NCBI GenBank assembly: GCA_040219515.1
Contig: JAVJSI010000018.1
Span: 124,001 to 188,000, forward strand
DNA from: Acidimicrobiales bacterium
GTDB lineage: Bacteria; Actinomycetota; Acidimicrobiia; Acidimicrobiales; Aldehydirespiratoraceae
Direction: 5' to 3'
Length of the DNA: 64,000 nucleotides
Shown here: positions 16,692-24,602 of the stretch, one piece after another
How positions within the stretch are numbered: the first letter of the stretch is position 1
Layout of the letters: each line of letters opens with the position of its first letter
Made by a program: the position numbers and the translations under genes
The notes under the pieces: model-generated
What the model was told of the DNA's origin: nothing
Seen by the model: only the letters and a program-made list of their open reading frames with translations
Databases searched by the model: none

Positions 16692-17759
16692 ATGACCGAA
16701 CCAGCCCTGTCAGATCTCCCCGAACCGCTCGCGCGGGTCAACCGCCAGGTCGTCCTCCGGCAACGCCCCGACGGGATGTTGACCAACGACGATGTCGAGA
16801 TCGTCGAGGGTGAGATGCCCGAGCTCGGCGATCGTCAGATCCTGCTGCGCATGGTGTATCTCCAGATGGACGCGGCGGTGCGGTCGTGGCTCGACGAGGG
16901 CGAGGGCTACCTGCCGGCGGTGAAGATCGGCGAAGCCGTGCGGGGCGGCGGCATGGGACGCGTGATCGAGAGCAACCATCCCGACATCGAGGTGGGCTCG
17001 TGGTGCGGCGGCGGTCTGCCGGGATGGAGCAGTTGGGTGGTCGCCGATGGTGACAGTCCGCTGGTCAACGCCTTCCCGCCCGAGCACGACGCGGTGTTCC
17101 AGATGGCCGTCATCTCGTCGCCCGCGGCCACGGCCTACTTCGGGCTCACCGACCTCGGCGAGATCGAGGAGGGCGACTCGGTCCTCATCTCGGCGGCCGC
17201 CGGCTCGACCGGGTCGGTCGCCGTGCAGGTCGCCCGCAATCTCGGCGCAACGGTCGTCGGCATCGCCGGATCCGACGAGAAGTGCCGCTGGGTCGAGTCG
17301 CTCGGCGCCGAGGTGTGCCTCAACCGCCGCACCGACGATCTCGCGGCGCGGCTGAAGGAGATCCGACCGAAGGGGTTCGACATCTACTTCGACAATGTCG
17401 GCGGGCCGATCCTCGACGTCGCGCTGCGCCGTCTCGCCATCGGCGCTCGCGTCGTGATCATCGGCGCGATCTCGATGTACAACGAGAAGGGCCGACCGCC
17501 CGGGCCGTCGAACTATCTGAACCTCATCAACAAGCGGGCCAAGATGGCCGGCTTCCAGGGGCTCGCCTATGTCGAGCGCTACCCCGAGGCCTGGGACCAG
17601 ATGTGGGAGTGGGCGGCCGAGGGACGCATGGACTACAAGACCGACCTGAAGTACGGGCTCGAGAGCTGCGTCGGACAACTCAACTCCCTGTTCACCGGCG
17701 CCAACACCGGCAAGGCCATGGTTCAGCTCTGCGAAGACCCCGGCCCCGGCCCCTACTGA
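16692..17759 (+). CDS. Zinc-free medium-chain NADP-dependent oxidoreductase (CurA/PTGR type)
   Basis: 355 residues from ATG 16692; the frame upstream is the shadow of the decarboxylase. An N-terminal GroES-like domain begins ALSDLPEPLARVNRQVVL; the Rossmann part has ISAAAGSTGSVAVQVARNLG, and NVGGPILD is typical of leukotriene B4 12-hydroxydehydrogenase/CurA. There are no structural or catalytic zinc Cys clusters. It probably reduces the double bond of an enone with NADPH. A strong hairpin follows at 17804-17852. Confidence 0.85.
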   Translation: MTEPALSDLPEPLARVNRQVVLRQRPDGMLTNDDVEIVEGEMPELGDRQILLRMVYLQMDAAVRSWLDEGEGYLPAVKIGEAVRGGGMGRVIESNHPDIEVGSWCGGGLPGWSSWVVADGDSPLVNAFPPEHDAVFQMAVISSPAATAYFGLTDLGEIEEGDSVLISAAAGSTGSVAVQVARNLGATVVGIAGSDEKCRWVESLGAEVCLNRRTDDLAARLKEIRPKGFDIYFDNVGGPILDVALRRLAIGARVVIIGAISMYNEKGRPPGPSNYLNLINKRAKMAGFQGLAYVERYPEAWDQMWEWAAEGRMDYKTDLKYGLESCVGQLNSLFTGANTGKAMVQLCEDPGPGPY

Positions 17760-17769
17760 CAGGTCCAAG

Positions 17770-17805
17770 TCCCCCCAAAACCCACAATCCCCCCAAAACC
17801 CGCAA
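17770..17805. repeat. Two tandem 18-bp repeats
   Basis: The unit TCCCCCCAAAACCCACAA (17770-17787) is repeated immediately with one base changed (17788-17805). The second unit's C-run can also pair with the G-run at 17856-17861, extending the adjacent hairpin. It lies between two convergent genes. Confidence 0.7.
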
Positions 17806-17852
17806 ATTGAGGCGAGTTCACCACCGCTGCGGTGGCAAACCCGCCTCAATTT
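17804..17852. terminator. Bidirectional hairpin between oxidoreductase and glnII
   Basis: Arms AAATTGAGGCG (17804-17814) and CGCCTCAATTT (17842-17852) pair perfectly over 11 bp. Inside the loop a second hairpin CCACCG/CGGTGG (17821-17826 with 17830-17835) forms. Each strand ends in a short A or T run, so it can terminate both convergent genes. Confidence 0.75.
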
Positions 17853-17878
17853 GATGGGGGGTTGGGAGGTGTCGCGGG

Positions 17879-18892
17879 TCAGGCGAGGGCGCTGCAGATG
17901 GTGTTGGTCAGCAGCGTGGCGACGACGTAGGGGTCGGCGTTGGCGTTGGGGCGACGATCCTCGATGTAGCCCTTGCCTTCCTTGGCGACCTGCCACGGGA
18001 TGCGAATCGACGCACCGCGGTCGGACACGCCGTAGCTGAACTGGTCGAAGCGCTGGGTTTCGTGGGCGCCGGTCAGGCGGTCCTCGATACCGATGCCGTA
18101 GCCCTCGAGGTGCCTGGCGGGAACTCCCTCGGCACCCATCGCCTCGCACGCCGCAACGATCGGGTCGTAGCTCTCGCGCATCGCCTTGGTCGAGAAGTTG
18201 GTGTGCATGCCGGCGCCGTTCCAGTCGCCCTTCATCGGCTTGGCTTCGATGCTCACCTCGACTTCGTAGTCCTCGGCCAGACGGTAGAGGAGGTAACGCG
18301 CGACCCACAGGTGATCGCCCACGGTGACGGTGTCGGCGGGGCCGATCTGGAACTCCCACTGGCCGGGCATGACCTCGGCGTTGGTGCCGGAGATGGCAAG
18401 GCCGGCGTCGATGCACGCCTGCGTGTGCTCTTCGATCAGGTCACGGCCATGGATCTTCAGCGCGCCGACACCGCAGTAGTACGGGCCCTGCGGAGCAGGG
18501 AAGCCGTTCGGCGGGAAGCCGGCCGGCCAACCGGTGCCCGGGTTGATCAGGGTGTACTCCTGTTCGAGGCCGAACCACGGCTCCTGATCGCCGTACTTGT
18601 CGAGCGCCTCGCGGGCCTTCGCCCGGGTGTTGGTCGGGTGGGGCGACATGTCGCCCGTGAGCAGTGTCTCGCACAAGACGAGGATGTTGTTACCGCCGCG
18701 AATCGGGTCAGGACATTGAAAGACGGGGTTCAGGACGACGTCGGAATTGTCGCCCGTCGCCTGATTCGTGCTGGAGCCGTCGTAGCCCCAGGTGCCGGGC
18801 GTGTCGCCGTCGGCGAGGATCTTGGTCTTGCCGCGGATCTCACGTGTCGGCTCGGTGCCGTCGATCCACAGGTATTCAGCCTGATAGGCCAT
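17879..18892 (-). CDS. glnII: Glutamine synthetase type II (eukaryote-like)
   Basis: 337 residues, the usual type II length (type I enzymes are about 450). Typical motifs are KTKILADGDTPGTWGYDGSS, PWFGLEQEYTL (metal-binding Glu), and KGDWNGAGMHTNFSTKAMRE. GAGGGGAC precedes the ATG at 18892. It forms glutamine from glutamate, ammonia and ATP; type II enzymes are decameric and not adenylylated. It diverges from the type I synthetase at 19105, and the GlnR regulator follows that gene, so joint nitrogen control through the shared 212-bp region is likely. Confidence 0.95.
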   Translation of the reverse strand: MAYQAEYLWIDGTEPTREIRGKTKILADGDTPGTWGYDGSSTNQATGDNSDVVLNPVFQCPDPIRGGNNILVLCETLLTGDMSPHPTNTRAKAREALDKYGDQEPWFGLEQEYTLINPGTGWPAGFPPNGFPAPQGPYYCGVGALKIHGRDLIEEHTQACIDAGLAISGTNAEVMPGQWEFQIGPADTVTVGDHLWVARYLLYRLAEDYEVEVSIEAKPMKGDWNGAGMHTNFSTKAMRESYDPIVAACEAMGAEGVPARHLEGYGIGIEDRLTGAHETQRFDQFSYGVSDRGASIRIPWQVAKEGKGYIEDRRPNANADPYVVATLLTNTICSALA

Positions 18893-18988
18893 TGGTGTCC
18901 CCTCTTTGAGGAAGTCGTAGGAAGCGGCTCGTTCTCATGAGCCGGGCATCACGATTCCAAGACCGGATTTCCCGACCATTTCGCAATT

Positions 18989-19005
18989 GTGAACGCCGTG
19001 TGAAC
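18989..19005 (+). promoter_or_regulatory. Candidate GlnR half-sites
   Basis: GTGAAC occurs at 18989-18994 and 19000-19005, 11 bp apart, between divergent glnII and glnA. GlnR boxes are half-sites of the form gTnAC and GaAAC with the same 11-bp spacing, and a glnR gene sits in this cluster. The match to consensus is partial. Confidence 0.3.
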
Positions 19006-19104
19006 GACCCCGGTTCGCGAGCGACGAACGCCGGCGAGGATGTCACAGTCATGGTCGTCGCCGAATTGCGGCAAGCTACGAGCGACCCGTCGCCGGGAGA
19101 GAAG

Positions 19105-20442
19105 ATGGAACGCGAGCAGGAATACGTACTTCGCACTGTCGAAGAACGCGGGGTGCGGTTGATCCGCCTCTGGTTCACCGATGTCGTCGGTCAACTCAAG
19201 TCGGTGGCGATCACCCCGGCCGAACTCGACACCGCGCTGGCCGACGGCGTGCAGTTCGACGGCACCGCGATCGACGGATTCTCGCGGGTGCACGAATCCG
19301 ATGTGCTCGCCCGGCCCGACGCCCGCTCGTTCGAGCTGCTGCCGTGGGCCAAGGAGGACGAACCGTCGGCCCGCATGTTCTGCGACATCCAGAACCTCGA
19401 CGAGTCGCCCTTCGTCGGCGATCCACGCCAGGTCCTGCGCCGCAATCTCGAGGAGGCCCGCACCCACGGCTACTCGATGTTCGCCGCTCCCGAGGTCGAG
19501 TTCTTCTACTTCGCCTCCGGCGACCCGGCCGACGGCAAGCCCCAACCCCTCGACCGTGCGTCCTACTTCGACCTGACCACGGCCGACGTCTCGAGCGACC
19601 TCCGCAAGCGAACGATCCACATGCTCGAGGCGATGGGCATTCCCGTCGAGTACTCCTTCCACGAGGATTCGCCGAGCCAGCACGAGATCGACCTCCGCTA
19701 CACCGAGGCGCTCGACGTGGCCGACAATCTGATGACGCTGCGTCTCGTGGTGAAGAAGATCGCCCTCGAGCGAGACTGTTACGCCACCTTCATGCCGAAG
19801 CCGCTCAACGGTGTGCAGGGGTCGGGCATGCACACGCACCTCTCGCTGTTCAAGGACGGCGCCAACGCCTTCCACGACGGCGACGATCCCTACGGCTGGT
19901 CGCCGACCGCTCGCCAGTTCACCGCCGGCATCCTGCGCCATGCTCGCGAGATCACGGCCGTCACCAACCAGCTGGTCAACAGCTACAAGCGCATCGCCGA
20001 GACCTCCGAGGCCCCGCCCTACGTCGCATGGGCCCGCAACAACCGCTCGGCGCTGGTCCGGGTCCCGGTGCGCAAGAAGGGAAAGGCCGAGTCGGCCCGT
20101 ATCGAGTACCGGGCGCCCGATCCTGCCTGCAATCCGTACCTGGCCCTCTCGCTCCTGCTCGCCGCCGGCATGCGGGGCATCACCGAGGACTACCAGCTGC
20201 CCGAGGAAACCAAGCTCAACCTGTTCGATCTGTCCGACGAGGAACGTCGCGAACACGGCATCGAACCGCTGCCGCGCTCACTCGACGAAGCGCTCGACGT
20301 GATGGAGGGATCCGACCTGGTCCGCACCGCGCTCGGCGACCACATCTTCGAATGGTTTCTCCGCAACAAACGCCGCGAGTGGAACGACTACCAGTCACAA
20401 GTCACACCCTTCGAGCTGGAGCGCTACCTTCCGAGCACGTGA
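19105..20442 (+). CDS. glnA: Glutamine synthetase type I
   Basis: 445 residues from ATG 19105, preceded by GGGAGAGAAG. N-terminal beta-grasp FTDVVGQLKSVAI, then Glu ligands in APEVEFFYF, the NGVQGSGMHTHLSL block, and RIEYRAPDPACNPYLALS. It has the shorter GSI-alpha form: the Tyr loop that GlnE adenylylates in GSI-beta enzymes is not evident near the C-terminus, so covalent control is unlikely. Size and sequence are closest to actinobacterial GlnA2-type enzymes. Its stop overlaps the start of glnR (TGATG). Confidence 0.93.
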   Translation: MEREQEYVLRTVEERGVRLIRLWFTDVVGQLKSVAITPAELDTALADGVQFDGTAIDGFSRVHESDVLARPDARSFELLPWAKEDEPSARMFCDIQNLDESPFVGDPRQVLRRNLEEARTHGYSMFAAPEVEFFYFASGDPADGKPQPLDRASYFDLTTADVSSDLRKRTIHMLEAMGIPVEYSFHEDSPSQHEIDLRYTEALDVADNLMTLRLVVKKIALERDCYATFMPKPLNGVQGSGMHTHLSLFKDGANAFHDGDDPYGWSPTARQFTAGILRHAREITAVTNQLVNSYKRIAETSEAPPYVAWARNNRSALVRVPVRKKGKAESARIEYRAPDPACNPYLALSLLLAAGMRGITEDYQLPEETKLNLFDLSDEERREHGIEPLPRSLDEALDVMEGSDLVRTALGDHIFEWFLRNKRREWNDYQSQVTPFELERYLPST

Positions 20443-21125
20443 TGGAACCGCTTCTCGTCCACCCCGAGCCGGTGCCACCGGAGCTCGCCCAGGCCCTCGA
20501 CATCGGGGGCTGGGCCTGGAAGGCCGCGTCCGACATCGACGCGGCGCGACGCGACGAACCGGCCGACGGCTGGATCGGCGCGATCGTGATGGCCACCGGC
20601 GGGTCCGATCTCGAGTCGGCCATTCGCTTCTGCCGGGCGATCCGCAACGGTGACGTCAACGTCGATTCGGTGCTGCTGCTCGTCAACGGCGGCCAGCTCA
20701 TGGAGCTCGATCCCCGCGAGGACCTGTTCGACGACTTCTGCGTCCATCCGTTCCATCCGGTCGAGTTCGAGACGCGGCTCAAGCACGTGTTCCGTCGGTC
20801 CGGTCGCAGCGACGACGTCGAGGTCATCGAGTACGGCCCGCTGGCGATGAACCTCGAGACCTACCAGGCGATCATCGAGGGCAAGCCACTCGACCTGACC
20901 TACATGGAGTACGAGCTGCTGAAGTTCCTGGCCGCGCACCCCGGCAAGGTCTTCACCCGCGAGACGCTGCTCAACCGAGTCTGGGGCTACGACTACTACG
21001 GCGGCGCCCGAACCGTCGATGTCCACGTCCGCCGTCTCCGGGCCAAGCTCGGCGAAGAACACGCCAACCTGATCCAGACGATCCGCTCCGTCGGCTACTC
21101 CTTCGGTCGTTCGCGCTGGGCCTGA
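20442..21125 (+). CDS. glnR: GlnR-type orphan OmpR-family regulator of nitrogen metabolism
   Basis: 227 residues; its ATG at 20442 overlaps the glnA stop. The N-terminal ~110 residues follow a receiver fold but lack the usual acidic pocket and phospho-acceptor Asp context (GWIGAIVMATGG in place of the DxxD region), as in actinobacterial GlnR. The C-terminal winged helix is highly conserved (LDLTYMEYELLKFLAAHPG, VWGYDYYGGARTVDVHVRRL). GlnR activates glutamine synthetases and ammonium uptake under nitrogen limitation. The position directly behind a GS gene supports the call; no histidine kinase is nearby. Confidence 0.8.
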   Translation: MEPLLVHPEPVPPELAQALDIGGWAWKAASDIDAARRDEPADGWIGAIVMATGGSDLESAIRFCRAIRNGDVNVDSVLLLVNGGQLMELDPREDLFDDFCVHPFHPVEFETRLKHVFRRSGRSDDVEVIEYGPLAMNLETYQAIIEGKPLDLTYMEYELLKFLAAHPGKVFTRETLLNRVWGYDYYGGARTVDVHVRRLRAKLGEEHANLIQTIRSVGYSFGRSRWA

Positions 21126-21140
21126 TCAGCGCGGTCTTCT

Positions 21141-21674
21141 TCAGCGCGCTGCGCACAGCATGTCGAGCAGCGCGGTGAAGTCGTCGTCGGTGTGCGGGCC
21201 ACCCCCGGTGTGGTGCAGCACGAGGAACCCATGGAGTGCACCGCGCGCGTTGCGCGAGGTGGGCGCGGCATCGGCCACACCGCGGGCGAGATAGATGAGC
21301 TGGAACACCTCGTCGAGTTCGGCGCGCGCCTCACTGATGGCGGCGCCGGTTCCGGCGACGTTCACCATGGCGAGGAACCGTCCGGGAAACATCTCGGCGA
21401 AGTCTCGGTAGGCGTGGCCGACGGCGCGCAAGGCGTCGTCGCCGCTGGTACCGATGGCTGCGTTGCGCACCGCGTGGGTCAGACCACGAGTGGCCTCGGA
21501 CGCCACGAGTTCTCGGAGTCCCGACAAACCGTCCACATGTGTGTAGAGGGCCGAGGGCCCGACACCCAGACCGCTGGCGACGGCCGAGAGACTCAGTTCG
21601 TCGAACCCTCGACGGTCGACGAGATCGATCGCTGCGGCGGTGAGACCGGCCGTGTCGAGGCGGATGCGTGTCAT
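21141..21674 (-). CDS. TetR-family transcriptional regulator
   Basis: 177 residues from ATG 21674. The N-terminal helix-turn-helix is typical: LTAAAIDLVDRRGFDELSLS, then VASGLGVGPSALYTHV. The C-terminal ligand domain is of the TetR_C WHG type (FLVLHHTGGGPHTDDDF). It is divergent from hsp20, and a 41-bp palindrome in between is a likely operator, so it may control its own gene and hsp20. Confidence 0.85.
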   Translation of the reverse strand: MTRIRLDTAGLTAAAIDLVDRRGFDELSLSAVASGLGVGPSALYTHVDGLSGLRELVASEATRGLTHAVRNAAIGTSGDDALRAVGHAYRDFAEMFPGRFLAMVNVAGTGAAISEARAELDEVFQLIYLARGVADAAPTSRNARGALHGFLVLHHTGGGPHTDDDFTALLDMLCAAR

Positions 21675-21701
21675 GTGGCGACCATAGCAAAATAGGTTGT
21701 G

Positions 21702-21742
21702 CCTTTCATTCCGGATTGCTATCTTTCGGAATAACTGAAAGG
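21702..21742. promoter_or_regulatory. Palindromic operator candidate between tetR and hsp20
   Basis: A near-symmetrical inverted repeat: CCTTTCA (21702-21708) with TGAAAGG (21736-21742), and inside it TTCCG (21709-21713) with CGGAA (21727-21731). The stretch is A/T-rich compared with its surroundings, as promoters here would be. It lies between divergent genes, the classical TetR operator setting. Confidence 0.55.
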
Positions 21743-21800
21743 TATTCAGTTGTTGAGAAGGCCATCGATCCAGACCCATCGATCCAGACAAGGAGTTGAC

Positions 21801-22235
21801 ATGTTGTTCCAGAACGATCCCTTCCGCGAACTCGATGCCCTCACCGGTCGCGTGACCGGCCGGTCCGGTGGCAGCAACGTGATGGCGATGGACGCCTACC
21901 GTCGAGATCAGGACCTGTGGGTGCACATCGACGTCCCCGGCGTCTCGCCCGACAGCCTCGACATCAATGTCGAACGCAACGTGCTGACGATCAGCGCCGA
22001 GCGCAATTGGCCCGATCACGAGGGTGACCGGACCTACCTCGCCGAACGCACCCGAGGGAAGTTCCGTCGCCAGGTCCATCTCGGCGACGGTCTCGACGGC
22101 GAGGCCATCGAAGCCAACCTCGACGACGGCGTGCTCACCCTTCGCATTCCCGTCGCCGAACGGGCGAAGCCCCGCAAGATCAGCGTGAGTACCGGCGGAA
22201 CCACAGCCATCGAAGCGGAATCGACGCCCGCCTGA
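21801..22235 (+). CDS. hsp20: Small heat-shock protein Hsp20
   Basis: 144 residues from ATG 21801 after AAGGAG. An N-terminal FRELDALTGRV segment, the alpha-crystallin domain from about residue 28 to 120 (VHIDVPGVSPDSLDINVERN), and a C-terminal extension are present. The GVLTLRIPV strand matches the family's conserved GxLxxxxP. It is an ATP-independent holdase of unfolding proteins. Its stop is followed by a good hairpin at 22246-22281. Confidence 0.92.
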   Translation: MLFQNDPFRELDALTGRVTGRSGGSNVMAMDAYRRDQDLWVHIDVPGVSPDSLDINVERNVLTISAERNWPDHEGDRTYLAERTRGKFRRQVHLGDGLDGEAIEANLDDGVLTLRIPVAERAKPRKISVSTGGTTAIEAESTPA

Positions 22236-22245
22236 CCCACCGTTC

Positions 22246-22281
22246 GTGACGGGGGTGGCCTCCACAGCGCACCCCCGTCAC
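22246..22281 (+). terminator. Hairpin after hsp20
   Basis: Perfect 11-bp arms GTGACGGGGGT (22246-22256) and ACCCCCGTCAC (22271-22281) around a 14-base loop, 10 bp after the hsp20 stop. There is no U-run, as is common in high-GC actinobacteria. Confidence 0.65.
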
Positions 22282-22288
22282 GTCCTAC

Positions 22289-22326
22289 CGTTGCATTCGG
22301 GGTCAGACCCCCGTTGCAGTTCGGGG
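22289..22326. repeat. Palindrome GGGGTCAGACCCC flanked by short direct repeats
   Basis: The 13-bp palindrome (22299-22311) sits between two copies of CGTTGCA-TTCGGGG (22289-22302 and 22312-22326, the second with one extra base). It lies between convergent hsp20 and the small membrane protein gene. Similar GGGGTCAGACCCC palindromes recur between genes in many bacteria; only this one copy was noticed in the window. Confidence 0.5.
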
Positions 22327-22353
22327 CCGGACCGACAGGCGGCGGCCGCCGAG

Positions 22354-22548
22354 TCAGCCGCGGTAGGGGTTCGAGTCGGAGAGCCGCAGGTACTCGTTGG
22401 GCTCACCGTCGTCGGTGACGTTGTCGAGGTCGCTGTTGCGCCCGACCAGGCCCCCGACCACACCGGCCAGCCCCATCATGCTCAACAGGATGCCGACCGG
22501 CATGACGATGACGAGCACGACAACCATGATGATCGCTCCGACGTCCAT
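22354..22548 (-). CDS. Small membrane protein, unknown function
   Basis: 64 residues from the internal ATG at 22548. Residues 5-35 are one or two tight hydrophobic helices (IIMVVVLVIVMPVGILLSMM, GVVGGLVG). A polar tail ends NEYLRLSDSNPYRG. The composition and clean layout indicate a real integral membrane protein. No family is recognised. Confidence 0.55.
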   Translation of the reverse strand: MDVGAIIMVVVLVIVMPVGILLSMMGLAGVVGGLVGRNSDLDNVTDDGEPNEYLRLSDSNPYRG

Positions 22549-22604
22549 GGGGTGCAGTCTGCCAGACCCGTCGGGCCGCCAGCCACACACCGGACCGTTC
22601 CGAC

Positions 22605-22949
22605 TCAGACCGTGGCGATCGCCTCGATCTCGATGCGAGCGCCGAGCGGCAGCGCCGCTACTGCGACGGCCGACCGCGCCGGACGGTGATCGCCGAACTC
22701 CTCGACGTAGATCTCGTTCATCCGGGCGTAGTCGCCCATGTCGGCCAGGAACACGGTGGTCTTCACCACGTCGGCGAGCGACGCTCCCGCAGAGGACAAC
22801 ACCGAGCGCAGGTTCACGAACACCTGACGAAGTTCGGCCTCGACGCCACCCTCGACGAGTCCGTCGGCGGTGATGCCGACCTGACCGGCCGTGAACAGAA
22901 GATCGCCACCACGAACGATGGGTGTGTAGGGACCGACGGGGGTGCTCAT
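22605..22949 (-). CDS. ridA: RidA family enamine/imine deaminase
   Basis: 114 residues. The YjgF/YER057c/UK114 pattern is clear: VGPYTPIVRGGDLLFTAGQVG, VFVNLRSVLSSAGASLADVVKTTVFL, and RSAVAVAALPLGARIEIEAIA with the Arg that binds the substrate carboxylate. RidA hydrolyses reactive 2-aminoacrylate made by PLP enzymes. It starts 5 bp before the end of the Mo-hydroxylase gene's stop on the same strand, so the two are probably one transcript. Confidence 0.93.
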   Translation of the reverse strand: MSTPVGPYTPIVRGGDLLFTAGQVGITADGLVEGGVEAELRQVFVNLRSVLSSAGASLADVVKTTVFLADMGDYARMNEIYVEEFGDHRPARSAVAVAALPLGARIEIEAIATV

Positions 22950-22953
22950 GCCC

Positions 22954-24528
22954 TCACCCTAACGACGAGGCCGGGGTGGTGTCCGACAATCGCGGGTGCG
23001 GCGTGGGCCAGACAGGCGGAAAGCCGATGTGGCGCCACGTGGCGGCGGCGACAGCAGCGAAGACGGCGTCGCTGACCGCCACGGCCGGCCCGCGCGCACC
23101 GGCGGCGTCGATGATGATCTCGATGCGCGGCGTGTCGACGGCGCGGAGGATGCCGAAGCTGCGGATGGTCAGGTCATGGATCCGACCGGCCTCGTCCACG
23201 CCGAGCGACTCGCTCGTGACCCACGACAGGCCCATGTGCGCGGCGCCGACGCAGTACGACCGCAGCACGGTCTCGTCGAGCACCTCGCCCGGTCGCACGG
23301 TGACGGTGATCGCGCCGTCGTCGGCGATCGAGGCCCGAGCCGACCCCCCGGCGGGAGCCGAGATCCAACCCGGCTCGTCGCGCTGCGAGGCGAGTAGCAC
23401 GGCCGCCTCGACCCAACCCGCGCCGCGAATGGCGGCGCTGGTCGGCGGGCCGACGACGTCGACCTCCTCGACCTGCAACTCGGGGGCCACGGACGCGATG
23501 GCCGCGGCGACGCCGGCGGTGCGAGCGACGCGGACGATGCCCGATCCGTCGGCCGCGAGCCCTGCCGCGATCGGCGGCCGCTTCGGACCTCGGCGAACCG
23601 CGTCCTCTCGCGAATAGCGCACCCGCACGGCGCGGCCGTGCTCGTCGGCGAGGCGGCGCGCGACCACTCCCACCTCGCTGGCGGTCTTTCCACCGAACGC
23701 ACCACCGTTCTCCAGCGGTGACGCCGGCTCACCACCCGGTTCACACCACGCGGCGTCGGTCTCCAGATAGCCCGGCTCGACCCACGAGGTGCGCAGCGTC
23801 CGCACCCACTCCCCCGCCGGGAGCTCGATGGGCGGCGCGAAGTCGGCAGTGGTGCGGCGGCCCTGCACCTTGCCCGCCCGGCGGAGCGCCTCGGCGTGGG
23901 TCTCGGCCACTTCCCAACCGTCGTCGGTCGGCACGGCGACCAACGCGTCAGCCGGCGCGGTGTCGTCGGCGAACCCGCCGCGACCCAGGGCGACATGCGG
24001 GCCCACATCCTGGCGGGTGCCACCTTCGAGCGCGGCGCGCACCGCCGCACCCTCGCTGATCGTGGGTGACGCACAACCGAAGGCGACCCACGCGTCGACC
24101 ACCGGTTGCCATCCCGTGCAACGACACAGGTGCGCCTGCAGCGCCTTGGCCGCGGCGTCGCGATCGTCGTGATCGACCCCCTTGGCCCGGAGCCCCTCGA
24201 ACCGGCAGATGATGCCCGGCGTGCAGAAGCCGCACTGGCTCCCGCCCGTGGCCGAGAACGACGCGGCCCACGCGGCGGAAACGTCGTCGGGGAGTCCCTC
24301 GGTGGTCGTGATCTCGCGACCGCGGACCCGACGCACCGGGGTGACACAGGAGACCCGCGGGTGGCCGTCGACGAGCACGGTGCAGCAGCCGCACTGACCC
24401 TGCGGGCTGCACCCGTCCTTCACCGCCGTGACCCCGGCGACCTCGCGCAGGACGTCGAGCAGGGTGGCCGTGTCATCGACCACCTCGACGGTCGAGCCGT
24501 CGACGGAGAGCTGCATCGGTTCCGACAT
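22954..24528 (-). CDS. Compact single-chain molybdenum hydroxylase (xanthine dehydrogenase family)
   Basis: 524 residues from ATG 24528; the earlier start would run 28 codons into the divergent promoter. Residues 1-140 are a complete two-[2Fe-2S] subunit: Cys40, 46, 49 and 61, then Cys99, 102, 135 and 137 (CGFCTPG, CRCTG). The remainder carries pieces of a molybdopterin subunit: a short hammerhead-like part, NGGAFGGK, and a final RSFGILRAVDTPRIEI segment. Together these are only about 370 residues instead of the usual 700 or more, and the catalytic GVGE Glu near the C-terminus is not recognisable. No FAD subunit is adjacent. Either a minimal enzyme or a decayed fusion; the long intact frame favours a working protein. 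Confidence 0.7.
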   Translation of the reverse strand: MSEPMQLSVDGSTVEVVDDTATLLDVLREVAGVTAVKDGCSPQGQCGCCTVLVDGHPRVSCVTPVRRVRGREITTTEGLPDDVSAAWAASFSATGGSQCGFCTPGIICRFEGLRAKGVDHDDRDAAAKALQAHLCRCTGWQPVVDAWVAFGCASPTISEGAAVRAALEGGTRQDVGPHVALGRGGFADDTAPADALVAVPTDDGWEVAETHAEALRRAGKVQGRRTTADFAPPIELPAGEWVRTLRTSWVEPGYLETDAAWCEPGGEPASPLENGGAFGGKTASEVGVVARRLADEHGRAVRVRYSREDAVRRGPKRPPIAAGLAADGSGIVRVARTAGVAAAIASVAPELQVEEVDVVGPPTSAAIRGAGWVEAAVLLASQRDEPGWISAPAGGSARASIADDGAITVTVRPGEVLDETVLRSYCVGAAHMGLSWVTSESLGVDEAGRIHDLTIRSFGILRAVDTPRIEIIIDAAGARGPAVAVSDAVFAAVAAATWRHIGFPPVWPTPHPRLSDTTPASSLG

Positions 24529-24602
24529 CGAGCGAACGCTAGCGCCCGCAACCCGGCCTCCGAGGGGAGGTTGAGGATGGCGACGGGTTAGCGTTTTGGA
24601 CC

